Source of the DNA: Gymnothorax reevesii
Taxonomy: Eukaryota > Chordata > Actinopteri > Anguilliformes > Muraenidae
DNA: 64,000 nt
Assembly (NCBI GenBank): GCA_029721435.1
Contig: CM056584.1
Coordinates: forward strand, 13,911,739 to 13,975,738
Reading direction: 5' to 3'
The translations under genes were made by a program, and so were the position numbers. This document shows, piece after piece, positions 47,686-59,300 of this stretch (position 1 is the stretch's first letter; each line of letters begins with the position of its first letter). The notes below the pieces were generated by a model that saw nothing but the letters and a program-made list of their open reading frames with translations, did not search any database and was not told the origin of the DNA.

Positions 47686-47940
47686 GTTTGGGAAGTCTTC
47701 AAATGATTTGGAATACTGTTATGTCTGTTTTATTTTTTATTTTTTATTTATTCCTTTAAAATTAAATTATTGATTGCTATAGTAGGTTTCTTCTTTAGGT
47801 AGTTATTTATTCAGTATATGTTTTTTATTGATTTTTTTACTTATCTTTTTAGCTTGTGTTTTCTTTTGGTGATTTTTGAGTGATCCATTGTTTCTTTCTG
47901 TGATCCAATGGTTAAATAAATTGGGACTTTGAAAATCAAA

Positions 47941-47967
47941 TCTCTCTCTCTCTCTTTTTCACTTCCT

Positions 47968-48009
<42 letters not shown>
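47941..48009. repeat. TC tract right of the LINE, acceptor tract of CANT1-B exon 3
   Basis: (TC)n with CACTTCCTCCTTCTC continues into the acceptor CTGTAG at 48021. Because TC repeat flanks both sides, exon 3 keeps a polypyrimidine tract despite the insertion. Confidence 0.85.
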
Positions 48010-48010
<1 letters not shown>

Positions 48011-48393
48011 CCTCTCTGTAGGTTATTTGATCCACGAGTCGGCTTCCTGGAGCGACACTCTCAAGCGCTGGTTTTTCCTCCCTCGCCGCGCCAGCCACGA
48101 ACATTACGACGAGATGTCGGACGAGAGGCGCGGCACTAACTTGGTGCTGAGCTGCTCGCCCAACTTCCAGGACATCACCGTCAGCCAAGTAGGCCCGCTC
48201 AACCCCACTCACGGCTTCTCTTCCTTCAAGTTCGTCCCCAACACCGACGACCAGATCGTCCTGGCCCTCAAGTCCGAGGAGGACGCGGGCAAGATAGCCA
48301 ACATACATCCTGGCCTTCACGTTGGACGGGCGCGTACTTCTCCCCGAGACAAAGATCGGGGACGTGAGGTACGAGGGGCTGGAGTTCATCTAG

Positions 48394-49047
48394 AGGCAGG
48401 GAGGGTTGTCCAAGGGGGACTGGGTCATTTTTTCATACAAGGCCTGGCATGATGCCATCTTGAGACATCATCATCTTGTGACATCATCCCTCCCCGCCCC
48501 TGCTCCGCCCCTCTCAGCCACCATTTTAGTTCTCCTCATGCACAGCCAGGTTGTGCGGTTTCATTGAACTGTACAAAGAAACAAACAACCTAATGAAGAA
48601 TGTAAAAATGTAAAAAAAAAAAAAAGAAAAAAAAAAACTGCCCACCCAGTCAGACAGAAGTATTGTGACACCAAATGAACACACTGAATCGGCTTGAACC
48701 ATGAAAATATGATGGACTGTACTACTTAATGAAGTTTAGATGCTTCATCCGTCGCTTGTTTGTCATTCTTTGTTGGTTTTATTTTATTATTTTTATTGCT
48801 AATGATTCGGCTCATAATTTACCTGGGATTTTTTTTCTTAGTCTTTTATTTTCCAGTAAAATTATTTGTCAAAAGTTGAATGTTTTTTGTTGTTCTTGCT
48901 GCTCAAACTTAAGTCTGCAACCCTGTTTAATAGGGTTTTGAGTGCTTCACCAAATTCAAACTTTAGAATGAGGCTTAGGATGGAGGTGATCTCTTCTCAC
49001 CTGTTGTGTGGATGCATTGCTTTGGAGTGACAAATGGGAGACAAGAC
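48394..49047 (+). other. CANT1-B 3' flank and spacer
   Basis: Matches 2830-3484. It contains a poly(A) run interrupted by G at about 48613-48637. No gene. Confidence 0.6.
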
Positions 49048-49079
49048 CTTAAAATTGCTGACCGGCAAAGTAATATTAA

Positions 49080-49216
49080 GAAAAATGAAACTTAAACCGC
49101 AGTTTTTTCAGCCAGAAACGGGAGTGTGGACGTGTGAAGCTGCACAGCACCGTATAAAAAGGGTCACTCAGCAGGAAACGAGTAAAGTGCCTGAAGGATT
49201 TCACTTGTCTTCTCTG
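49080..49216 (+). promoter_or_regulatory. LGALS3BP promoter and 5' UTR exon (unit B)
   Basis: A TATA box in CGTATAAAAAGG (49151-49162) and an IRF/ISRE-like GAAAAATGAAACTT (49080-49093) are arranged as in unit A. The short leader exon ends at 49216 before GTGAGA. Immediately upstream a 27-bp segment (49048-49074) is inverted relative to unit A. Confidence 0.6.
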
Positions 49217-49492
49217 GTGAGATATTAATGTTTTTATGTGAAGACTTTTGTTGTTTAATTTGCATTGCCTAAATAATAATGGAGCTTAATTTTACCTCCT
49301 GTTAAACTGAGAAGCACTCAGATTAGTCATCGAATAAGAATGGAGTATGAGCCACGTGCTGCACATTGTCAGTATGAATCGTCTGTATCTCTGCAGATGA
49401 TATGGTCTTATAGGACTTGGAGAATGTTTAAGAAATAAATGTCACTGTCTGAATGGTGACATGCTTTTAATTGTTCTTAAGTAAACAGGTAA

Positions 49493-49679
49493 CATCCTCT
49501 CAAATGATGTGCTCTTTTAATAACAAGGTAATTTTATATGTAGACGTCATTGCATTATATAGCTGACTGGAGGATTCCTAAGGATTAATTGTGAAGTAAT
49601 ACTAGGTAATATGGTGTAGAATGACAAAAAATAATTAGGTATTTTGAAAGATAAAATACTGCCAATCAAAATGGTAAAA
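49493..49679. other. About 190 bp present only in unit B
   Basis: Unit A reads AAACAGGTAAAAGAACAATA here. Unit B has an extra block between AAACAGGTAA and AAAAGAACAATA. It is AT-rich with no clear ends, so it could be an insertion in B or a deletion in A. Confidence 0.6.
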
Positions 49680-49755
49680 CAAAAGAACAATAAATTAATG
49701 ATATGAAATGCTAGTCAAAGACAAGTTGCAATTTTTGCTTGAGAATCAAGCTTTA

Positions 49756-49970
49756 TTATCCTCCGCCAACACGAAGTGGGAGGGGGATATAGGTTTGACC
49801 TCCGTCCGTCCGTCCGTCCGAGATAAAGGGGACAGCTTTACTCAGAAACTACTACAGATACAGTAACCAAATTTGGTGTGTAGCTTCAGACCATCAGGGC
49901 CTTGATCGAGTTCGAAAATAAGAAGCGCGCGATTGGCGGGGGATGTTGTAGACCATGTCGACCTGTTATT
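49756..49970. mobile_element. MITE-like insertion present only in unit B
   Basis: It begins CCTCCGCCAACACGAAG and contains four CCGT repeats (49801-49818) and, near the right end, GATTGGCGGGGGATG, giving weakly inverted ends. Unit A has GCTTTATTAGTCCTGTAGTG at this spot. Confidence 0.6.
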
Positions 49971-50388
49971 CCTGTAGTGTTCACTGGTGGTCTGAGGGGT
50001 GCTGAGCCGTAACTGCATTATGAAAGAATGCAGAATTTCACCAACACAGGTTTTCTACAGTCCAAGCTATTGGCCATGTCTGTATCAGATTTCAGTGCCG
50101 AATTTGGAAAACTGGTCGAATAGCTGATCTGGTCTGACCGCAGTGGAACAGAAGATGTCTCTTTTATTTGCTTGTTTGTGGTTTTGAGAGGATGATGTTG
50201 GCTGTTAAATGTAGCATGAGCACCGATTTGATTTGTGTCCCGCAGTCATGGCAGTTGTCCTCTGAGAGGATTAACCTAAACTTGGATCTCGGGTAGTTTG
50301 ACGTCTTCAAAAAATAAGTATTACTCAAGATCAGCTCAATGCAAGCAACCGATTTTGTTTCCCTTTTCCTACAGCCAGTTCCCTCCAA

Positions 50389-53300
50389 ATGTGTCAGAAA
50401 ATGCTGATGCTTGGGGTCATTTCCCTTTTCTGGTGGTTGACCCTGTCTGTGGATCTGGCCTGGGGTCTGCAACTGGCAAGTGAGTTTTGGTGGAAGCCCA
50501 ACTGCTATCCTGGTGTCAGTGCTTCTTGCATCACAGGAAGAAGTGCAGAAAAAAATACCAGCAGGCACTGCAGCTCTCTGGGATGGGGTTTAATACCCCT
50601 GATTTAAATGGTTAAAACGTGAAGCTTGGTTAGTTTGTTATTTGTTTTCTGAATTACAAAAGGCTTTGAAACATGTTGTTTAGCAACATTTTAGTGAAGT
50701 TGTGAATAAAAGGTTTTGAAAGTCCACAAATAATTAATTCTCTCAACAGGGGACAGAATGTAGATCAATTTCTGCAGTTTCTGACCTGATGTTGAAGCAG
50801 GTCTGGTCCCAGTGTTTCAGTGCTGACTCTGCTTGGTCCCATGTTAGACATATTACTTCGATGAGAAGGGTATATAAATGCATGTAGATGTGTATAAACC
50901 TGCTTTATGCTGCTATTTACATTTAGCAGATTTATTTACAGTGAATGTGAACATATTGTTCATTGAAAAAAAAAAGGAATGGAAAAACAGGAAGGGTAAA
51001 GATACTGTTTGGTATGGAAGTATTTGGACAATTACACAATTTTTTTGTAATTCTGCCTCTACACTACCAAAGTAGATGAGAAATGAAGCCAGCAAGCTGT
51101 GATAAAAGTGCAGCCCTTTGGTTTTAATTCTAGGGTTGTCACAAATAACCAGCATTAACCGTTTAGGAATTGCGGCCATTTTTATGCATTGTCCTCCATT
51201 TTCAGAGGTTCAGAGGTAATTGGATAAACTGACGCAATTATAAAAATATGTTTTTTTTATGCCCCCGCAATTGAAGATTCGGGGGCATATTGTTTTCTAC
51301 CTGTCCGTCTGTTTGTTTGTCTGCAGCTGCAAAAAAAACTTTAACCTTAGCCGTAACTTTTTATTGGTCAGAGGCCTTTGATACTTGACATGTGTATCCC
51401 TTGTCACGAGACCTTTCGGATGAGGTCATCATTTTTAGCTTACCTGACGACGAAGTCAGATGAGCTTATGTCATGGCCTATTTGTCCGTCGTTCGTCGTC
51501 GTTCGTTGTCGTTGTCGTTCGCCATCCGTAAAAATCTTCTCCTCCAAACCACTGGGCCTATGAAGCTGAAACTTGACAGGTACCTTCCTACCTATGAGGA
51601 GACCAAGATTTGTTAAAGGCGTTCTGATCTGATTTCAAACATGGCCGCCACGGCGGCCATATTGAAAATCACATAATTGGCCATCTGAAAGCTATTTATG
51701 CGCATATTCAGCTGAAATTTGCTAAGTAGTCAGTAAATGGCAAGATGCATCACATATCATATGGCTTTTCCCATATTTTGAATTTTGACCTTGCTTTGAC
51801 CTTCAACTTTATACAACCCCTGTAAGTTACATTGAAATCTTTCAAAATCATCTTCTCCGAAACTACTTGGCCAATGAAGGTGAAACTTGACAGGTACCTT
51901 CCTGCCTATAAGGACACTAAGTTTTGTACAAGGCGTTGCGATTCAATTTCAAACATGGCGGCCATATTGAAAATCACATAATTGGCCATCTGAAAGCAAT
52001 TATTGCACATATTCAGCTGAAATTTGCTATGTAGGTAGTAAGTAGCAAGATGCATCACATAAAATAGGAGTTTTTCCGTATTTTGAATTTTGACCTTGCT
52101 TTGACCTTCAACTTTGTACGACCCCTCTAAGTTACCCTGAAACCTTTAAAACTCTTCTTCTCTAAAACTACTTGACCAATGAAGCTGAAACTTGACAAGT
52201 ATCTTCCCACCCATTAGGACACTAAATTTGTTCAAGGCGTTTCCCTTGTGTGATCAGGTGAGCTACAGGGCCCGTGGAACTATTTTTGACCTTGTGACCT
52301 TGACCTTGGCGTAGGACGCATTTTCCAAAAACTTTAACCTTGGCCATAACTTTTGATTGGTCAGAGATAGGCCTTTGACGTGTATCCCTTGACACGAGAC
52401 CTTCCGGATGAGGTCATAATTTTTGTCCTTGTGACCTTCACCTTGACGTCATTTTGATTTCACAATAGTTTCCTGGAAAAGTTTTAAAAATTTTATTTGT
52501 TTATTTCACCCTTTGCAAGTCCAAGCAATTCCATCTGGTCCATTTCCATTTTATAAATCCAAACTATGCTTATATCCGGGGGTATCAGTGTTTCACAAAC
52601 ACATCCTGATTTTTTTTAGTCCTGGTTGAAAATCTTTTGCAGTCAATGGCAGCGTCACCAAAAGCTGAGTTTCATCCCTCTACATGCTTTGCCCGGCCTT
52701 TCCTGCAGCCGCCTTCAGTTACTGCTAGTTTCTGCCCTCATTTTTGTCTTCAGTAAGTGGAAAAGCACGTGCAGTTTGGTTGAGGTCAGGTGACTGTCTT
52801 GACCACTGGAGAATATTCCATTTCTTGGCCTTGAGAGCTCTTGGGTTGCTTTTGTGGTATGTCCTGGGTGATTATTCGCCTGTACTGTGAAATGCCATCT
52901 TATCAGTGTGTAGCATTCAGCTTAAACTGGGGTGTGTTTACGGACATCACAGATGCTAACTTACATTGTTGGGCCCATTGACTAACTTGGTTAGCAACTG
53001 TGCTTTTGGGAAACGCCCCCCTGAGAGGACAGTATAGCCCCGAATACTTCAGAATTCATCCTTCTACCTCTGTCAGCAGTAATCAAAAGATTCACCCCAG
53101 TCCATTAGGTACCATACCTGCCCATGGCATTTCACTGTCTTCACCATGAATGACAGAGCATGTGGTGAGCCTCGGATCATGAGCCGTTTCTTCTCCATAC
53201 TCTGACATCCACCAAAATGATGGGAAATCTTGGTGTCATCTGTCTGAAGAATCGTGTTCCAGAACTGTTCAGTTCAGGCTTTTTTTTCTGGCTAAGTCCA

Positions 53301-56300
53301 ATCTGATCTTTTTTTGTTCTAAAGTGTTGCCAGTGGTTTGCAACTTGTTGTAAACCATTTGTATTTACATATGAGTCAAAATCAGCAAAGAAGTGTCACA
53401 TTATTGTCAAAATATAGACTTCTTCATTCATTTACTTTCTGACTGTTTTATAAAAGCTGAACTACTGAAGAAAGTTGATTTGGTAAAAAAAAAAAAAGTA
53501 ATTTACCCAGTTTTTTTTTTCAGTTACTTTTTCACCAAAGATGTGACTGTTTGCGTATGTTTAAAGACACCAGAGTCAGAATTATAATGCCCATAAGAAT
53601 CTGTCAAATTATAACACGCAAATCACAAAGTCTGTCAGAAACGCGAGAACCTGATCTACACTGAGCTCCTGGGGGGCCACTTGTTTTTGGGGTTTATTTA
53701 ACCTCTTTCAACTGGCTTCCTATTTCTAATAAGTCCCTGCACATAACCATTCATTTCTTATTAAGTTCATGGTGTGTTTATACTAACACACGTCACATCA
53801 TATGTTAGTGATTTTGACGGACAGTCAAAAAAACGTACCTGCCGCCACTACTGCCTTCTTCCACAGGAAACGATGATGCAAACAGCAAGCCGTATATGGG
53901 GAGATTTCCTAGAAATGCAGATGTCGCAGGGCCTCCTAAATGTTGTCTTTTAAGTGCCATAAATTCTGGACATTATTTTTTTGATGGATTGGAGTGAACT
54001 TGTAAGACGGGAATCCAGCTGGGAATGGGGGCGTGATGACGACAGCACAATAAGCAGGTCTCTGGCGATGCGAGGGGGGTGACGATCATAGTGTGTTTCA
54101 TGAATCTGGACCTTAAACTCATCGGTTTACATTTTCTGACAGTTTAGTAATGACAAACCGTTCTCATATCTTCCAAATAATACTATGCACTGCTTATATG
54201 CTCATAATCAAATTGGCTTATACACTAGTGCAGTTTTAGAGCTTTTAATGACAACTGCATCATATTAGTATATATTCAGGTCATGTTTGGTATTGTTGTT
54301 CTCAGGAGAATCCAAGGAGTTGAACGGAGTTTCATTCCCATTGAAATTATGGTTCATTCCCTTTAGGAAACTCCTGAAAATTGGTCAGAATCCTCTCGAG
54401 AAGCTGTTCTTCTCTCTCTGCTTAATTGTTTTATTACATCCTCCAAATGGTGGAAACCCAAAAACCAGATTCAATCCCCCTTCCAGGTCATTTATGGCCA
54501 TGCCGCCTGGATCAAAGACGTGATTTGGCTGAAAGCAAAGGGAGACAATCCATGCTGGGAAGATCCCAGCCAACTTCCCACACATGCATCTCTATGCCGT
54601 GCGTAGCCACTCTATATAGTCAGGGAAGATCGTATCCGATCTCTCGCCGTGTACGCAAGTGCGTGTGTAGCCTCTTTAATTATGGAATATCGTAGCCCAC
54701 TTCCCACATGTGCATTTCTATGCTGTGTGCAGCCTCAATAGTTATGGCAGATCATCTCTCTGATCTCACCCTCACACAACTCTGTTAGTGTAGTTTTCAC
54801 CTGGTATGACTTTTATATTTGTGTAAATTTGTGGTAACTGATGTTCGGTCTGTTAATTTAAGCTCTTGCCTACCTGGTGAATAACTCCTTGTTATGCCTT
54901 TAACTTGCGCAGTCTCAGTGACTCTTAACACTTTTACATTCTTTCTTGCCACCTTACGACGGAGACTTAGGGGTTAAGCTCAACCAAGGACTGACTGATC
55001 AGCGGCTCTGGGATGAGAATTGATTTTATTAAGTTGGAGAAACAATCATGATCTACTTGCATAAAGGGTTTCTGTATTGCCAGTTCTGGGATTTTAACCT
55101 TAAGGAAACCCATGGATGAAAGTGGGTTATCTGTTAAAATTTCCTGAAGGAACCCGTGGGCGTGCATAGATCTGGGTTCGCAGTATTCATGCCAAAAGAT
55201 GCTGTTGCTGTGATGATTGACTTCCATCCCCTGATATTACCAACGAAACTAAGATTCGGCAATAATGTTAAATCCCTGGAGCAGATATTGAGTGACGGCG
55301 GTTGTCTCCTAAGAGTTTGAGGTGTAGTCACCTCGAGATCCACGCATGTTTGCAATAAATTCCAATCTCAATTCTAATTTGGAGTCAGATATTTAACGAG
55401 AGTATAACTAAATTTGGTTTTCTAAATTTACGATGGAGTCAGATTAATTGTAACCGTTGTGCTTTTGTGCCCCGTTCTTCGAACGAAGAAAATTGATTCA
55501 TTTTATTGTGATTCGCACCAGCCAAAAGATCGCGCTTGTAACACCAGCCCAAAGAACACGTTGAGCCTTCGTTCCCTGCAATTTCCGTCATTGGTATTGT
55601 TTTGTAGGGTTTTACAAACTTTTTTCTGGACTTTGACTCTAAAAAGCCTGACTACTGATGAGCAGAGACATGACTCACTAACTTCAGTGTATTAGAATGA
55701 AAACACTACCATGCTTAAGTTATGGAGCTGTCACTGATGACTGTGTGGAAAAAATCCTTGGCCATCACCCTGATATGTTTGACGGCGCACAAACGCGCTG
55801 GGAATTTTTGAGGTTTTTTTTTTTTATTATGGGCCATCGGTGCTGTGTTTCTGTGCAGCTCAACAGCTTTGAAACCCATTTAAAATGTAAGCAAATAGTT
55901 ATCGCAGTTTGGACTTAATTGGTAAAAATATCCAGCCAAGTAAATGACTACCTGAGGATTGCCAAGCACTGAAATAAGTGGCCCCTGAATTTTAAAATTC
56001 TCTCTTTCATTCAAGGCTTCATTGATGGTGCTCTAACTATCTGTCCTGTCTCTTGAATATTTAAATTAAGGCCACCAAACAGAATTGACTGATTTACTCA
56101 AATAGGGAATAATTTATCATGCAGTGGTTTGAATGAATTGCCATATTACACCTTAGCTGATTTTGACTCATTTATGACGGTGTCAATTTATTGTAGCTAG
56201 ACAATTATACGGCTACCTTATCAGGAGTGTTCTTGAGATGGCTCGATGTCTTGAAGGGGGTTTTCATCATCGAGGAAAAAAATTCTGTGATCATCTTAGT

Positions 56301-59300
56301 TGTCCTTTATGGTCTTTCTGGTGTTCTTAGCGTTGCTGAGCTTTTCCTTGCAGTCCTTATTCTTAAGAGTCCATCAAACGGTTGATTTGGCCCCTCCTAA
56401 TGTATCTGCTATCTGCCTGATAGTTTTTTTGTTTTCTCAGTCTAATGGTGGCCTCCTTAACCCAGGCTGACAGTTCTTTGGCCTGTATGTTGAGAGTTCC
56501 CTTTAATCGCTACCAAATGCAAGTTAAACACTTGGAACAAGCTCCAGAGCTTCTATCTGCTTCAGTTGTTATGAAATACCATGGGAAGAGGCCCTGACTG
56601 GTCATGAAACTGCAAATTAGTTTTTAATTACCTTTGAGCCCCTTAAAATGGAAGACTAAAATGTTTCTTTCCTGAATGGTTAATGCCAGATTTTATTTTA
56701 TTTTTTAATTACAAAATTACAAAAATTGCGTCATAGCCTGGATACCTTCGTACCTAACTATATATTGTGTAATACTTCTAAAACTGAGTCTTTAATAAGG
56801 ATGAATGTTCACTGTTTAATTTTACCTTTGCTCGGTGATTATGAAGACTACACTGACGGCTACCAATCCTCGCTGACTGAAGGAACGGAGAAGCCTGTCA
56901 CTGCTCTTGAGTGGGGTTGGGAGGGGCTTGTGAGGCTGGCGGGGGGTGCAGGGACCTCAGAGGGCCGGGTGGAGGTGTACCACAAGGGTCAGTGGGGAAC
57001 AGTGTGCGATGACGGTTGGGACATGGCGGAAGCCCAGGTGGTGTGTCGTCAGCTGCATTTTCCTGGCGCAAAATCCATCACCCCGGGAGGGACCTATGGG
57101 TCAGGTGAGCAACCATGATCAATGTTCATTCCGGTCAGGGTTTAATCTGTCTACTGTGTTTATCAATCCCCATCGCTGTGGGTGCTGCAAATATGCCATT
57201 CCTCCTGACACTGACTGTCAAGTACTGCCCTTATCGACTGTGTCAGTTAATCCCCATTACTTCTTCCCCTATTGTTTTGCCCACCAGCAACAACGCATCA
57301 TCACTCTATGACATCAGAGCAGTTACTCCCGTCACATCTATCCACTTTATCAATCCCCATTCCTCCAGTCCTTGAATGTCAGTGCTGTACATGATCGTCC
57401 CAGCGGTCAGTGCGGCAGGTGTCCCATTCCTCCTGCCCCCAGCTGCCAGTGCTGCGTTTATATACTATGTACAGCACTATGCAAAGATTTTAAGCACCCT
57501 ACACGTTTAAAAATTTACATCCGGCTTTAGATGTCTGTTTTTTGTTTTTCTCATTAGTGTTGCTGTAGATTACAAGTATATTTGAATTCTACATTCCAAT
57601 TTAAGAAATAGTTTCATAAACTAATGTTGATATAATAAAAAACAGGTGATACAGATAATATACTATTGAACAACATCATTGTGGCTGTCCGCAATTGCTT
57701 GGAGGTATAGACAAGAAGTGAGACAGTCAGTCTGTAGAAGAACAGCGGCAAGTTTTCAAGTTCACTCTGCTTGGAACAATCAAAAAACCAATCATTTCAT
57801 AAAACTATAGCACAACAGGACACTGTCCCAAATCTTTAGGATAGTCACATAGTCGCACCTAACATTAGTTGTGTTTCATTTTTAACAGTTTACATGCTCC
57901 ATATAGTACATCTTTCAGTTGATGGAAAGTTTTAATTTCATTATTTTTTCAAGCATAGTTGCCCTATGAAATTGCTTTAAATGTGCCTAAGACTTTTGCA
58001 CAGTACTGTATATTAAACCCTTTGCGCAGATATAGATGCCGGCGTCCGTAAATTCCTAAATTTAATTCCTAATCCATTCTGAAATTGAATTAACAAATGT
58101 CTTGCTTCACTGAAATAATTTTCCAAAGTCTCTGAGTTATAAGCCTTAAATGGGCTCATACATAACAGAAAATAATTGTAAATATTTGTTTTCTGCAGAA
58201 AGGGGTTCATCTCTGTTCCTGCAGTCATCCAACAATCTGTACCAGAGATGCATCGATCCACTGAGTGTATCAATCCCCATTCCTTCTGAACTTTACCATC
58301 TTTGTGTCTGGCTTCTTAGGGACTGGCACCATTTGGCTGGATGACCTGGACTGTGAGGGAACAGAGGACTCCCTGTCCAGCTGTTCCTTTAAAGACTGGG
58401 GCATGACTGACTGCATGCACAGTGAGGACGCAGGTGTCGTCTGTGAGACAAGTATGATTTTCTGACCTATTTTCACCCATGCCTTTGCACTACATGAAGA
58501 CCTCCAAGGGAAAGAGTCTGTGAATGAGGCTTGTTTTAAATGGCCCATCGCTCAAATTAGTCACAAGTTTCTCTCTCACAGATGTGACCAGGGAGGATGG
58601 CCGCGTGGTCACCCTGGACCACAGCTTGGGTCTGTCGAGGGACCTTGGGGAGCTGTTCGACAGTAAGCTGGACTGTGACTTTACCGTTGCCGTTCGAGAC
58701 CCAGAGGAGAGTTTCGAGGAGGAAACGTTCTGCATCCACCGGCTGGTTCTGTCCCTTGGCGATGAGCAGTCTCTCTTCCACGAAACCCTCCAGTCAGGAA
58801 ATCTCGCTATCAATGTCAGCCAGGACTGCCGCAGCTATGTCTCCCAGTTCCTCAGGTCAGGTGACAGAGTCAGATTTCGGCCAGTCAGCCGCCGTTCCTC
58901 ACATGACGTCGGTAGAGTGCAGTAATGGACACAGGACAAAAATCCTGTACTTTAATATACTTTTTATATTGCTGAAACGATAGAGAGCTGCATTGGGAGG
59001 TTGAAGCAAGCGGCCATCTTACTATGCCCGGTAGTAAGCAAATATTTAATAAAATTCTGTGTCAGAGATGCGTCAATATGCAGCTTTCCAATGTAGAGCG
59101 ACATTTTTTGGGGGATGCAGCAAGACAATGCACTGGCTGTAGTAAAGACAGATACACATAAATCAATTTCAAATATATGCTAAATAAATTTGCCATAATG
59201 CAAGACAACTGGAATAGTGAAACTGAACTATTATAAGTGGTATAACCACAAGGACAGTAAAAAATATTTGTGGTTGTAGACTAGGAATTTATCAGAGATG

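Larger units (their letters stand above)
43251..47940 (+). mobile_element. Tx1-like LINE inserted in a TC repeat (unit B only)
   Basis: It is flanked on both sides by (TC)n: CTCTCTCTAG|ACAGTGCTGAGG on the left and GACTTTGAAAATCAAA|TCTCTCTC on the right. It has the end of ORF1 and a long ORF2 (endonuclease, RT, C-terminal zinc knuckle), then a 0.25 kb 3' UTR. The 5' end is truncated within ORF1. Unit A shows the empty TC site. The Tx1 clade of L1-type LINEs includes families I recall as targeting TC microsatellites (Kibi); membership here is inferred from RT style and target. Confidence 0.85.
40717..48393 (+). pseudogene. cant1: CANT1 copy B, inactivated
   Basis: The exon equivalents 40717-41337, 42392-42595 and 48022-48393 keep normal splice sites. 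Lesions: (1) a deletion of about 43 bases between GGTT/GGTA and CCGCGCATC removes the in-frame ATG present at 116 in copy A; (2) the Trp codon in AVPWVILPD is TGA (41298-41300); (3) one extra A at 48300/48301 (GCCAACATAC against GCCACATAC) shifts the last 30 or so codons and loses the conserved KYEGLEFI end. In addition a 4.7 kb LINE sits in intron 2. No full-length CANT1 protein can come from this copy. Confidence 0.92.
51008..56650 (-). mobile_element. Degraded Tc1-like transposon split by nested insertions (unit B)
   Basis: Same three-piece layout as in unit A: about 51008-51255, 52605-53400 and 56200-56650. It shows the whole nest existed before the duplication. The intervening blocks are 51258-52600 and 53400-56200. 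Confidence 0.7.
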
